64,000 nucleotides of DNA from CATQHP01 sp965205595 (GCA_965205595.1 CBDBHI010000006.1:62001-126000), one strand, 5' to 3'; shown: positions 16,281 through 25,636, counted from the first letter of the stretch. Numbers and translations: made by a program. The notes: generated by a model not told the origin, from the sequence alone.

Positions 16281-19253
16281 CTAGCGAGACTTAACCCAGA
16301 TCGGTGACGACCAGGCGACCTCGCCGTCTTTGTCCGGCTCGGCTTCACTGTAACTTTGAACGACCCTCACGTAGTAGTAGCGTTCAACGCCTTCCGGCCG
16401 CGACCGAATACCGGTCTCGGGTCGCGACCAGTCGCTGATGGTTGCGGTATTGCCGACGCTCACTTCGTCGAAGCGGTCGAGATCGCGGAACTCGAACGCG
16501 AGCTCACTAGCCCCCATGCCCTCGCGTGTGAACACTACCCGGTTGTTCTTGATGAGTTCGACGGTGCGGATGGGGGCCGTGCCCTCGATGTTGATTCGAA
16601 ATTCAGGACTCTCGCCGGCGATCAGTTCCCCGCCCTGGTTCGTCGAGCCCGCGCTAAAGTCGAGCACGATGTTATCGGTCGACGCGTAAGTGCGGCGATT
16701 CCGAAACGCATCGAGCAGATGCTCTCGTGTAGTGACGGCGGCGGGGACGATCAAGTTCGCGTACGAAATGTGCGTGGAATAGTGATCGCTCGAAGCGATG
16801 AAACCCATACGGTAACCGACCCCGAGCGCGTTCTGAACGAGCCCCTGCTGGAACGGCATGCTTCCGGCGGAACCAAGCCCTGGGTCGCCTGGAATCGCCG
16901 CCCGCAGGCCGCCTTGCGTCTCGTACGAATTACGGTCGCCCTGATAAATCTCGGTCACCGGGATGACTTCGTCGTCTCGGCGTTTCCAATCGGTACCCAT
17001 GGTCGTCCCCGGTGTGTGCGGAATCCCGATGCCTTCTGTAGCGCGCAAATAAGCCCACAGGTTCTGCGGATCGCGATCAAGCAACTCCGGTAGTTCCCAG
17101 GCGTGCAGCTTCGGTACTCGAAGACTAAAAACGCCTCGCTTGGCATGAAAGACGTTGCGGTGGCCTAACGGAAAATTCAGCGTGCGTTCGTAACCGTAGA
17201 GCGGCGTGAATCTTCCGGGCACGTAAAAAATATCCGCCGATTTCTGCGTACGCCACCATTGGAACTCGTTGTCGCTCTGGGGGTACTCGGGTTCGTCCGT
17301 GTCGAGCCATTGCCCGTAGTTGTGATCGCTTACGCCTAGAAAGTCGAGCTGCGCGGCGTTGATCGCGTAACGATAGGCGTCGAAAAGCGTGCCGTCGGTA
17401 GCGCCGTCCATCGAGATCTCTGTGTGGCGGTGGAGGTCGCCCCGCACAATCTTCCAGTCGCTGTCGCCGACTCGCGCGCGGTGTTGGCGAATGCGCTCGA
17501 GGTCGCTGCCTTCGTTCGGGTGAGTGGGGCGGAAGTTCGGTGTCGCCGTCGACTCGAATGGCACCCAGCTTGGTGCGCGATTAGCCGACGACGGATTAGC
17601 CAGCAGTTTCGAGTCGATCGTCAACATAGAGATGTCATGGTGCTTGGGAAGACCCACCGGAAATCTTCTGCCATCACCGACGACAGCGGCGACGAGCCCG
17701 CCTGACTCGGCCGGCGCAAATGACGCCACCGTGTCCTGGCGACCGGTGCTACCGGTGAGCAAGATCGGCGACACCCAGCCGTCATCCAGCCAAGTCGTAG
17801 CGTAGAGGTCAAAGAAGTGCCCGCCATAGCGGCCGGACGCGCGCCATTGATGGCGCAGGATGACCCACGCGTTTCCATTCCCACCAATCACTACTCGCGG
17901 GTCTTGAAAAAGTTTGGCGTCGAGAAAATCAGGAGCGGCCTGCTCAGGCGGGCTGGCGGGCTGCTGCAGCGTACCGTTTTGTAGCCTCGCGATTCTCGGT
18001 CGGCGTGGGGTTGCACCGGCGCGGCTGTCGTAAAGCCTGCCGCCATTCTTCTTGAGATTGATGCGATGGCGCGGGTTTTCGTAGCCAGTGTCTTTGCCCC
18101 AATTGGCCGGTCCTTCTTCCCACGACAGCCAAACCGTGTCGTCAGTGTCGACGGCGACGCCGGCTCTCATCTCGGCACGCGGCGTCGCTGCGATCGGCGT
18201 CGGAGCGGCCTCGTCCGCGCGTTGCAGCATCACGTCGAAGCCATCTTTCGCGTACGTGTCCCATGCCACCCAGGCGCGTCCGCTCGAGTCGACCGCCACT
18301 GACGGCTCCCAATCATCGTCAGGCGACTGGGTCAGGTTTTGCGTATCGCTCCACTCGCCGCTTTCGAATCTGCGAACGAAAATGTCGCTCTGCGGTGACC
18401 CTCCCGCTGGATGGTCGCGCCAGCCCATCCAGACCAGCGCGAGCGTGCCGCCGGAGTTGCCGGCAAGCCGGTGGAAAACGTCGGGGCGCGCGTCATCGCT
18501 CAGTTGTCGCGCCGCCGACCATGCGCCGCCGTCGAGCACCTTCGCATACAAATCGAAGTTGCCCGAGCCGAGTTCTTTTTGCAACCCGTATACACACACG
18601 ATGCGCCCGTCTGAATCCTCTGCAAGGGCAACGCGAAAGTGATCGCCCGGCGGCGTGATCGACTGCGGCCGCGACCATTGTTGGCCGTCCTCGCTGTGCG
18701 AAATCTGAACCTCGTCAGCGCCCTCGTAGAAGTAACCGTCGCGGCCTCTGGTCTTGTACGCCACCCAAGCCAGCCAGTATTCGCCGGAGCGGGAGCGGAT
18801 CAACGATGGCTCGGAGTCCTCGAACTCCGCCGACGAAACAATCCGCGGCAGCGGCACTCGCTCTACTGCGATGTCGCCGCCGAAACCGTCCGGCCAAATG
18901 ACTTTTCCGAAAGGAATGTCCACCGGCCGGATGACCAGGTCGCTGCGACGAGTTCGTACATTGACGGGCGACGACTCGGGGCCGACGAGGTCGAGGATGA
19001 CACCAGGCGACGCCACGTCACCGCCGACGCTACGCATGGTGACGTCCCAGCGTGTGGGAGGCCGCAGGCGATCGTCGTCATGGAGGTGCCAGCCCAGCGT
19101 GCGGCGAACCCGTGTCGAGTCTTCGACGCCCCCATTCCAGACTGCACCGTGGCGTTGATTTTTAGTTCCGTATGTGATTTTGAAGCCGCTGGTCTGCTGG
19201 GCGTAGAGAGACGCGGCGGTGACTGAGAGGATGACGAGTCGAAAAACCTTCAT
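16281..19253 (-). CDS. Large exported protein: sialidase-like propeller plus DUF3604 (PHP-like) domain
   Basis: A 990-residue protein with a signal peptide (VFRLVILSVTAASLYA, cut near residue 18). Residues of about 150-570 carry repeated blade-like motifs such as EPSLIRSRSGEYWLAWVAY and EPSVAVDSSGRAWVAWDTY, as in sialidase/BNR beta-propellers. Residues of about 600-880 form a DUF3604 domain with PHP-type metal motifs: GDLHRHTEISMDGATDG, FLGVSDHNYG, IPHTPGTTMG and IASSDHYSTH. A C-terminal beta-sandwich (about 885-990) resembles those of exported hydrolases. DUF3604 proteins are uncharacterised predicted phosphoesterase-like metalloproteins. The joining of recognition propeller and metal domain suggests an extracytoplasmic enzyme acting on a polymer, which is inference. 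The gene stands alone on the minus strand. Confidence 0.8.
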   Translation of the reverse strand: MKVFRLVILSVTAASLYAQQTSGFKITYGTKNQRHGAVWNGGVEDSTRVRRTLGWHLHDDDRLRPPTRWDVTMRSVGGDVASPGVILDLVGPESSPVNVRTRRSDLVIRPVDIPFGKVIWPDGFGGDIAVERVPLPRIVSSAEFEDSEPSLIRSRSGEYWLAWVAYKTRGRDGYFYEGADEVQISHSEDGQQWSRPQSITPPGDHFRVALAEDSDGRIVCVYGLQKELGSGNFDLYAKVLDGGAWSAARQLSDDARPDVFHRLAGNSGGTLALVWMGWRDHPAGGSPQSDIFVRRFESGEWSDTQNLTQSPDDDWEPSVAVDSSGRAWVAWDTYAKDGFDVMLQRADEAAPTPIAATPRAEMRAGVAVDTDDTVWLSWEEGPANWGKDTGYENPRHRINLKKNGGRLYDSRAGATPRRPRIARLQNGTLQQPASPPEQAAPDFLDAKLFQDPRVVIGGNGNAWVILRHQWRASGRYGGHFFDLYATTWLDDGWVSPILLTGSTGRQDTVASFAPAESGGLVAAVVGDGRRFPVGLPKHHDISMLTIDSKLLANPSSANRAPSWVPFESTATPNFRPTHPNEGSDLERIRQHRARVGDSDWKIVRGDLHRHTEISMDGATDGTLFDAYRYAINAAQLDFLGVSDHNYGQWLDTDEPEYPQSDNEFQWWRTQKSADIFYVPGRFTPLYGYERTLNFPLGHRNVFHAKRGVFSLRVPKLHAWELPELLDRDPQNLWAYLRATEGIGIPHTPGTTMGTDWKRRDDEVIPVTEIYQGDRNSYETQGGLRAAIPGDPGLGSAGSMPFQQGLVQNALGVGYRMGFIASSDHYSTHISYANLIVPAAVTTREHLLDAFRNRRTYASTDNIVLDFSAGSTNQGGELIAGESPEFRINIEGTAPIRTVELIKNNRVVFTREGMGASELAFEFRDLDRFDEVSVGNTATISDWSRPETGIRSRPEGVERYYYVRVVQSYSEAEPDKDGEVAWSSPIWVKSR

Positions 19254-19316
19254 GGCGTTGCGCGTCTAGGGTAGCGCAGGTGATTGAGGGCTCGGCCGGA
19301 ATCCTAAACTCGCTGA

Positions 19317-19512
19317 CCCGAAACTTGATTTTTCAAGCGGCCATAAAGCTACTTGTTGGACGAAACCGTTCGCGGTACCGAGCCGCGCCGCCTCGCGGTG
19401 CGGTCCTCTGTGCGACGTGTGCACCGCACCGCACGGTGGCGCGGCTCGGTACCGCGAAGCACAACTTCGCCTTGCGGGTATCTCAAGTTTCATCCTTGAA
19501 TGATCGGCCCAA
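19317..19512. repeat. Dispersed 196-bp palindromic repeat, copy 2
   Basis: This is the partner of 6508-6703, same orientation and same length. It contains the same nested inverted repeats; here the arm ggtaccgagccgcgcc / ggcgcggctcggtacc is perfect (16 nt). It lies upstream of the DUF3604 gene and downstream of the VWA gene, and fills most of the 19254-19585 gap. No other feature was seen in that gap. Confidence 0.85.
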
Positions 19513-19585
19513 CTATGGAGGGCGACAGCCCCGCTGAATTGCGATCTGGCAAGTGCGGCCAAATTCAGCGCGCTGATCGCAAGGG

Positions 19586-20410
19586 CTATTCGAGAACGAG
19601 TGCCGTAGCCACAAGCTTTCGATTGGACTTGGGCCCGCCGACAACCTTCACTGCGACGCGGCTGCCAATTGAGTAGGCGCCACTTACAGAGAGTTCGTAT
19701 TGGCCTCGAACGGCGCGAAATACCAGAGCCGCCAAAGCTTTCGGGTCGAGATCAAGTTGCTTCGAGTGAAAGTATGCGCCGCCGGTCCGTGTGGAGATCA
19801 CCTTGAAAAGTCCACGATCGGTAGCGTTGACGAAAACGGAGTAAACCGAGACGCCTCTCTCGCGGGCAAGCGCGATCACATCGAATTGCGCACTGCGGCT
19901 GCGGCCTTCGACTCCGGCCGAAAGTAGAACAACCGCCCGGCGGCCCGCGCTCGATTCAAAGCCGCTGTCTACGGCGGCGAAAACAGCGTCAAGCACTCTC
20001 GGGGCGTTGCCGTAACGCGGACTCGACACAGCCTCCTGCAGTAGTTGCTTGCTCGAAGTAAAGTCTTGCGCGAGGTCCGCGCCGTCGGCGTATGTCACGA
20101 TCGCCATCTGCTCTTTTTCATCGAGTTGGTCAATGAAAGCGGGTACTAACGGGCGAACGATTTCACCAACCATGCTGGTGTCGGCGAGAAGAAGAATGTC
20201 GACTGGGGTTTCGAGCTGATTCGCCGACTCAACCCGTAGCGCCTTTTTGTCGTCGGTTACCTCAAAGTCCTTCGCGGCAAGCCCGGCACGGTGCTCTCCG
20301 GTTTTCCCGTCGAAAACCGTCACCCGAATCCCAATTTCGTCCGCGCCGAACGCCGAGGCTCCAAGGCAGAGAACGAGCGCAAACAACGCGAGTCGAGGCA
20401 TCGCCAGCAT
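19586..20410 (-). CDS. Exported VWFA-related (acidobacterial-type) protein
   Basis: A 274-residue protein with a signal peptide ending near GASAFG. After it comes the layout typical of the 'VWFA-related acidobacterial domain' family: a short beta-sandwich (VTVFDGKTGEHRAGLAAKDF) and then a von Willebrand A fold beginning VDILLLADTSM. The MIDAS motif is incomplete (D-T-S-M-V instead of DxSxS), so metal binding is doubtful. The function of the family is unknown; it is expanded in Acidobacteriota and helps place the organism. An alternative start lies three codons downstream (20401). It is divergent from the sialidase-like gene at 20500. Confidence 0.85.
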   Translation of the reverse strand: MLAMPRLALFALVLCLGASAFGADEIGIRVTVFDGKTGEHRAGLAAKDFEVTDDKKALRVESANQLETPVDILLLADTSMVGEIVRPLVPAFIDQLDEKEQMAIVTYADGADLAQDFTSSKQLLQEAVSSPRYGNAPRVLDAVFAAVDSGFESSAGRRAVVLLSAGVEGRSRSAQFDVIALARERGVSVYSVFVNATDRGLFKVISTRTGGAYFHSKQLDLDPKALAALVFRAVRGQYELSVSGAYSIGSRVAVKVVGGPKSNRKLVATALVLE

Positions 20411-20499
20411 GTTACCGCGCCTGAGGTTGTAAACGCCTTCGGGCCGATGCGGATGAGAACCGGCTAATATACGGTCGAGACAGAGGGGGGTACGGGCAG

Positions 20500-21510
20500 G
20501 TGATCGAAATCTTTGCGGCGACGCGGAATTTGCTGTTGATTGTCGGGTTGACGGGAGCAGCGTTGGCCGCGCCTCATGAGGAGTTCGTATTCACTGAAGC
20601 GCCATTCGCCCAGTGCCACGCCTCAACGCTGATGGAGACCAAGGACGGCGAAATTCTCTCGTCGTGGTTCGGCGGTAGCCATGAAAACAATCCCGATGTC
20701 GCAATTTGGCTGTCACGGAGAGGCGCGGCGGGCTGGTCAGCTCCGAAAGAAATGGCGCGCCACAAAGATACGCCAACTTGGAATCCAGTCTTGTTTCGGA
20801 CGTTGGACGGCATTACTTGGCTGTTTTACAAATTTGGAACCGACCCCCGGCAATGGACCGGAGCGTACCGGCAATCAGCGGACGATGGCCGCACCTGGTC
20901 CGATTCCGAGCGCTTAGCTGCTGGGTTGCACGGCCCGATTCGAGCGAAGCCGCTCATACTTCCGAACGGCGTTGTCCTGGCGGGCACCTCGATTGAGAGC
21001 TATCAGTCCTGGTCGGCTTGGGTTGAGCGCTCGACCGACCACGGCCGTACCTGGAGCAAACACGGCCCGATCTCCCACGCAACAAAGCCGCACGGCATCA
21101 TACAACCGACGCTGATTCCGCGCTCGGGTGGGGGTGTGCGAATGTTTGCTCGAGCCCGAAACATCGGCTCAATTTGCTACGCCGATTCTTTCGATGGGGG
21201 CGTGAGTTGGACGCCGGCTCGGGAAACAGAGCTTCCAAATCCAAATGCCGGAGTTGACGCCGTCAAGTTGGAGGACGGTCGGGTCGTGATGATCTACAAC
21301 CACACAAAGAAGGGTCGAACACCGTTAAATCTAGCGGTTTCTAACGACGACGGTGATAGCTGGCAGCCATTTCTAGAGCTAGAAACTCAGCCCGGTGAGT
21401 ACTCATACCCCGCGTTGATCCAAGCGAGCGACGGCGATCTGCATATGACCTATACGTGGAAGCGCCGGCGGATCAAGTACGTGCGATTGCCGCTCGCGGA
21501 AGTCCCCTGA
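20500..21510 (+). CDS. Exported sialidase-like (BNR/Asp-box) protein
   Basis: A 336-residue six-bladed-propeller protein with an N-terminal signal segment (LLLIVGLTGAALA). Four Asp-box motifs of the form SxDxGxxW are visible: SADDGRTWSD, STDHGRTWSK, SFDGGVSWTP and SNDDGDSWQP. The region CHASTLMETKDGEILSSWFG resembles the start of BNR-4 type sialidase-related proteins. It probably acts on a glycan outside the cytoplasm; whether it cleaves sialic acid or another sugar cannot be told. The start is GTG 20500 after a G-rich ribosome-binding stretch. It is transcribed away from the VWA gene. Confidence 0.83.
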   Translation: MIEIFAATRNLLLIVGLTGAALAAPHEEFVFTEAPFAQCHASTLMETKDGEILSSWFGGSHENNPDVAIWLSRRGAAGWSAPKEMARHKDTPTWNPVLFRTLDGITWLFYKFGTDPRQWTGAYRQSADDGRTWSDSERLAAGLHGPIRAKPLILPNGVVLAGTSIESYQSWSAWVERSTDHGRTWSKHGPISHATKPHGIIQPTLIPRSGGGVRMFARARNIGSICYADSFDGGVSWTPARETELPNPNAGVDAVKLEDGRVVMIYNHTKKGRTPLNLAVSNDDGDSWQPFLELETQPGEYSYPALIQASDGDLHMTYTWKRRRIKYVRLPLAEVP

Positions 21511-21518
21511 CGCAGCGT

Positions 21519-21608
21519 CTACAGATACGCAATAGACGCGGTCACTAGAAAAAGCAGACACCAAACGGCTGGTAGGACTTTGTCGACGATGCGGAAAAGG
21601 GGTTTCAC
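21519..21608 (-). CDS. Possible 29-residue single-span membrane peptide
   Basis: On the minus strand a GTG at 21608 opens a 29-codon frame reading KPLFRIVDKVLPAVWCLLF, then a hydrophobic tail ending in IAYL. The layout (short basic amphipathic head, one membrane span, immediate stop) looks like a small membrane protein. GGAG lies about 12 nt upstream of the GTG. It sits in the gap between the sialidase-like gene and the exported TIM-barrel gene, and could equally be chance. Confidence 0.3.
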   Translation of the reverse strand: MKPLFRIVDKVLPAVWCLLFLVTASIAYL

Positions 21609-21770
21609 TTCGACCGCTCCAGGCTGCGTACTGCCGCCCTAGGAACAAACCGAGGGTGATTTCCCCTAGCAGTCAATAACCCGACGGTGATACACGCTAC
21701 TGCACTTCGGTAGTACGACGCAGTCGAAACGTGTCGGCTGACGCTGCCTTTCTGGTAAAGTAGCGGCGCA

Positions 21771-22706
21771 ATGTCATATACAAACCGACGTGAATTTCTC
21801 CATCGAAGTCTTACTGCCGCGGCACTAGCTGGAGTCCCCGGGGGAGCCCAGGCGGCCACGAGAAAATTCACCATCGCTTTCATTCCGGGGAGTATCGGCA
21901 TCAAGTCGGATCAGGGGCGATCGATCGAACTCGCCGCGAAATATGGATTTGAATCCGTGCAACCGTTTGGCAAACAGTTGCAGAGCGAAGGTGTCGCCAA
22001 GTACGTCGAAATGCTGCAGGCGAGCAAACTGCAGTGGGCCGCCGCCAGCCTGTCAGTCAGTTTGCGCGGAGATGAGACTGCATACTCAAGTGCACTCAAC
22101 GAGTTACCAGACGAAGCTAAAGCACTGCATCGAGCAGGTGTGACACGTGTTGGCACCGCAATCTCGTCGGCCAGTGATGAGTTCAACTATCTCGACAATT
22201 TCAGACACCACACGCGGCGGCTCCAAGAGGTCGGGTCAATTCTCGAGGACAACGGCCTTCGCTTGGGACTCGAGTATCTTGGAACAAAGCACATTTGGAC
22301 ATCCAGGCGTCACGCCTTTGTGCATTCCATGAAGGAGTGCCTAGAGCTAATCGCCTCCACAGGTAAATCGAACATCGGCGTCGTGATCGACAGTTGGCAT
22401 TGGTGGACGGCACGAGAGACATTCGACGACATACGCAACGTGTCGAACGATCAGGTCGTCTCCGCCGATCTCAACGATGCCCCCACGGGTATTGAGCGCG
22501 AACTGCAGCGCGACAACCAGCGCGAATTGCCGTTGGCTACCGGCATGATCGACGCCACCGGGTTCCTAAACGCCCTGGCGGATATTGGCTACGACGGCCC
22601 GATTCGCGCTGAGCCGTTCAACAAGATTCTCGACGAAATGGACGACGACCAGGCCAGCGAGACCACTGCGAAGGCCATGAAAGCGGCCTTTGCGACGGTG
22701 GGTTAG
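21771..22706 (+). CDS. Tat-exported sugar phosphate isomerase/epimerase-like TIM barrel
   Basis: A 311-residue protein of the xylose-isomerase-like TIM-barrel family (AP endonuclease 2 superfamily). It starts with a twin-arginine signal, TNRREFLHRSLTAAALAG, so it should be exported folded. The barrel carries the usual acidic and histidine metal-ligand segments: GLRLGLEYLG, NIGVVIDSWHWWTA, VVSADLNDAP and GPIRAEPFN. Relatives isomerise or epimerise sugars or inositols; the substrate is unknown. The next gene, moxR, starts 36 nt later but has its own good ribosome-binding site, so a functional link is uncertain. Confidence 0.82.
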   Translation: MSYTNRREFLHRSLTAAALAGVPGGAQAATRKFTIAFIPGSIGIKSDQGRSIELAAKYGFESVQPFGKQLQSEGVAKYVEMLQASKLQWAAASLSVSLRGDETAYSSALNELPDEAKALHRAGVTRVGTAISSASDEFNYLDNFRHHTRRLQEVGSILEDNGLRLGLEYLGTKHIWTSRRHAFVHSMKECLELIASTGKSNIGVVIDSWHWWTARETFDDIRNVSNDQVVSADLNDAPTGIERELQRDNQRELPLATGMIDATGFLNALADIGYDGPIRAEPFNKILDEMDDDQASETTAKAMKAAFATVG

Positions 22707-22742
22707 CATAGAAAATACCCCTGCTCTCGGAGGAACAACGCG

Positions 22743-23732
22743 TTGTCAGTTGACGTCAAAGCGATTAATGAACGTGTGGAGTCAGAAGCTCCACTGCTGT
22801 CACAAATTCGCGAAGAAATCGGCAAAGTCATCGTTGGACAGGAGAAGTTGATTGACGGCCTGCTGCTCGCTTTGCTGTGCAATAACCATGTCCTTATTGA
22901 GGGCGTTCCTGGGTTGGCAAAGACGCTCTCGGTGACGACTCTAGCGCGGGTGATTCAGGCATCTTTTCAGAGGATCCAATTTACGCCTGACCTGCTGCCG
23001 GCCGACCTGATCGGCACGTTGATCTACAGCCCGAAGGACGGAGAGTTCACCACCAAGAAGGGGCCGGTGTTTGCGAACATTGTCCTCGCGGACGAGATCA
23101 ACCGCGCGCCCGCGAAAGTGCAAAGTGCCTTGCTAGAGGCTATGCAAGAGCGCCAGGTAACGATCGGCGACCAGACATTCCCGCTACCACAGCCGTTTCT
23201 AGTGTTGGCGACCCAGAACCCGGTCGAACAGGAGGGTACGTACCCCCTACCCGAGGCGCAGATCGATCGATTCATGCTCAAGTTACGAATTAGCTATCCA
23301 TCGAAAAAGCAAGAATTAGACATACTTAGGCGAATGGCGCGCACGAATGTCCAGCTCGACATTGACGCCATTATCGAACTGAGCGACATTGTCCGGCTGC
23401 GAGAGTTGGCTGACAACGTTTACATGGATGCCAAGATCGAGGAGTACATCGTCAACGTAGTCGAGGCCACTCGAAACCCCGGGGACTACGGCCTTGATAT
23501 TGCCGAGCTGATCCGCTACGGAGCTTCGCCCCGGGCCACGATCTTCCTGGCGATGGCCTCCCGCGCGCGGGCTCTGTTGCAAGGCCGCGGGTACGTCACT
23601 CCTCAAGATGTTAAATCGGTTGCCTACGACGTGTTGCGGCACAGAGTGACCGTTACTTACGAGGCTGAAGCGGAAGATTTGGCTTCTGAGGATCTGATCA
23701 AAAAGGTCCTGGATACTGTTGAAGTCCCGTAG
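22743..23732 (+). CDS. MoxR-family AAA+ ATPase
   Basis: A 329-residue MoxR-type AAA+ chaperone ATPase. Walker A is GVPGLAKT at residues 54-61, Walker B is VLADEINRAPAK, sensor 1 lies in LATQNPVEQEGTYPLPEAQ, and the C-terminal lid follows. MoxR proteins, acting with DUF58 and VWA proteins, are thought to remodel or mature membrane or exported protein complexes. The start is TTG 22743, with CGGAGG about 7 nt upstream. It is the first gene of a three-gene operon with the DUF58 and BatD-like genes. Confidence 0.93.
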   Translation: MSVDVKAINERVESEAPLLSQIREEIGKVIVGQEKLIDGLLLALLCNNHVLIEGVPGLAKTLSVTTLARVIQASFQRIQFTPDLLPADLIGTLIYSPKDGEFTTKKGPVFANIVLADEINRAPAKVQSALLEAMQERQVTIGDQTFPLPQPFLVLATQNPVEQEGTYPLPEAQIDRFMLKLRISYPSKKQELDILRRMARTNVQLDIDAIIELSDIVRLRELADNVYMDAKIEEYIVNVVEATRNPGDYGLDIAELIRYGASPRATIFLAMASRARALLQGRGYVTPQDVKSVAYDVLRHRVTVTYEAEAEDLASEDLIKKVLDTVEVP

Positions 23733-23762
23733 GGGAAGCGGCCTTCAGCGCCGGCGGTTTCC

Positions 23763-24638
23763 ATGATTTCAAAAAAACTCGCGAAGAAGATTCGTCTGAT
23801 CGAGATTCAGACAAGCAAAGCTGTCAACGACGTGTTGGCGGGCGAGTACCACTCAGTGTTCAAGGGCCGCGGGATGGAGTTTGACGAAGTTCGCGAGTAC
23901 GCGCCGGGCGACGAAATTCGAACGATCGACTGGAACGTCACCGCGCGCACCGGCCGCCCATTTGTGAAGCGCTATGTGGAAGAGCGTGAGCTGACAGTCT
24001 GGCTGATGGTCGACCTCTCGGCCTCGGGCTCGTTCGGAAGCCGGGCGCAGCTCAAGAACGAGGTTGCGGCCGAGCTTTGCGCACTGTTGGCGTTTTCAGC
24101 GATTAAGAACAACGACAAAGTCGGGCTCGTCGTCTTTACAGATCACATCGAGCTATTTGTCGCGCCCAACAAGGGGCGCTCGCATGTCCTGCGCCTGATC
24201 CGAGATCTGTTGAATTTCACGCCCCAAAGCAGGGGAACCGATATCGCCCAGGCGCTGGACTACCTCGGCCGGGTTACCCACAAAAAGGGCGTTGTGTTTC
24301 TCGTGTCGGACTTTATCGCGCCCAACTACCAAAAGCCGCTTCGCATCGTTGGTCGGCGACACGACCTTATCGCGGTTTCGGTTGCCGATCCGCGAGAGGC
24401 GGCCCTGCCCAACGTCGGCCTGATCGAGTTGGAAGATGCGGAAACAGGCAATCGCGTGCTGGTTGACACATCGAGCAAGCGAGTCCGATCGCAGTACGCG
24501 GAATCCGCCGCGCGACGCCGCAACGACCTTCGCGAACTTTTTCGATCATTGAGCGTCGACCAGGTCGAAGTCGAAACGGGCGAGGATTACGTACGCGATC
24601 TGATGCTGCTATTTCGCAGGCGGGAGCGTCGGCGGTGA
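23763..24638 (+). CDS. DUF58 domain protein
   Basis: A 291-residue cytoplasmic protein. The DUF58 signature spans about residues 36-64 (GRGMEFDEVREYAPGDE then RTIDWNVTARTGRPFVK). A VWA-like fold follows with VWLMVDLSASGSFGS; its MIDAS is imperfect. It lies 30 nt after moxR and its stop overlaps the GTG start of the next gene by four nucleotides (GTGA), pointing to coupled translation. DUF58 proteins are standard partners of MoxR ATPases. Confidence 0.93.
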   Translation: MISKKLAKKIRLIEIQTSKAVNDVLAGEYHSVFKGRGMEFDEVREYAPGDEIRTIDWNVTARTGRPFVKRYVEERELTVWLMVDLSASGSFGSRAQLKNEVAAELCALLAFSAIKNNDKVGLVVFTDHIELFVAPNKGRSHVLRLIRDLLNFTPQSRGTDIAQALDYLGRVTHKKGVVFLVSDFIAPNYQKPLRIVGRRHDLIAVSVADPREAALPNVGLIELEDAETGNRVLVDTSSKRVRSQYAESAARRRNDLRELFRSLSVDQVEVETGEDYVRDLMLLFRRRERRR

Positions 24639-25636
24639 GCGCGACCTTCACTTGCAGATGGGCGCTGTCGATAGTCGCCATCGCGCTGTGCCTAAGTGCC
24701 TGCGCGCCTGAGGAGCAGCCAACGTTTGAAGGGGTCGAGCAGATCCACGAGGCGGAAGGCGCCACTCTCAGGCTCACACTCGACCGTCGGACCTTAACGA
24801 CGGTTGACAGCCTCAATCTGACTCTTGAGGTTGATGTCGCTGAGTCCGATCAGGTTGAATTCCCAAGACCCGACTCTGACTTTGGCGAATTTGAACCGCT
24901 AGGCGACGAACCGTCTCCGGCGCGGCTCGGCGAAGATGGCCGCGTGACGCGTAGCCACCGCTACGAGCTCGAACCCTTCCTCCCCGGTGAGTTCGAGTTC
25001 CCTGCCCTGACCGTTGTTTTGAATGGCTCGGCGCAGATCAAAACCGACCCGCTGACGATAACCGTCACGAGCGTACTCGACGATCCCGAAGAGGCGGAAC
25101 TTCGAGACATTGGCGGTCCGCTAGATGTGCCAGTGCCTTGGTGGTGGTGGGCGCTTGGCGGGGTCGCTATTTTGGCGGCGATTGCGGGTTTCCTTTGGTG
25201 GAGACAGAGGAAGCGTGAAGCGACGCCGCCACCCCCGCCGCCGCCGCCACATGAAATTGCGCTTGCCGCGCTACGAGCCCTTCTGGCGGAAGACCTACCC
25301 GCAAAAGGCCACGTCAAGCCGTTTTATATGCGGCTGTCGGACATTCTGCGGCACTACATCGAAGAACAACTCGGTTTGCGAGCGCCGGAACAAACCACTG
25401 AGGAGTTTCTCGAGGCCATGCGAAACTCGCACGCGATCGAGCGAGCGCACAAAGACCTTCTCAGGGAATTTCTAAAGCATGTCGACATGGTGAAATTCGC
25501 CGAACTGACCCCACAAGCCGATGACATCGATCGGACCACGGAGTCGGCCCGACAGTTCATCGAACAGACAATTCCAAAAATCGAGCCTTGGCGAGAAGAC
25601 GCCGACGCTAGCGCTGGAAGCCGTACTCAAGCGTGA
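24635..25636 (+). CDS. BatD-like lipoprotein with a transmembrane segment
   Basis: A 333-residue protein. The N-terminus is a lipoprotein signal with lipobox LSAC near residue 22. Residues of about 40-155 form a beta-sandwich resembling the BatD/oxygen-tolerance type repeat (TVDSLNLTLEVDV, HRYELEPFLPGEFEFPALTV). A membrane span (about 165-190, starting WWWWALGGVAILA) is followed by a proline run and a helical cytoplasmic domain (HEIALAALRALLAEDLPAKG, FYMRLSDILRHYIEEQLG) as in BatD/DUF4381-like proteins. The start is GTG in a 4-nt overlap with the DUF58 gene. The 3' end overlaps the convergent monooxygenase-like gene by 29 nt. The usual batA/batB VWA genes do not follow. Confidence 0.78.
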   Translation: MSATFTCRWALSIVAIALCLSACAPEEQPTFEGVEQIHEAEGATLRLTLDRRTLTTVDSLNLTLEVDVAESDQVEFPRPDSDFGEFEPLGDEPSPARLGEDGRVTRSHRYELEPFLPGEFEFPALTVVLNGSAQIKTDPLTITVTSVLDDPEEAELRDIGGPLDVPVPWWWWALGGVAILAAIAGFLWWRQRKREATPPPPPPPPHEIALAALRALLAEDLPAKGHVKPFYMRLSDILRHYIEEQLGLRAPEQTTEEFLEAMRNSHAIERAHKDLLREFLKHVDMVKFAELTPQADDIDRTTESARQFIEQTIPKIEPWREDADASAGSRTQA

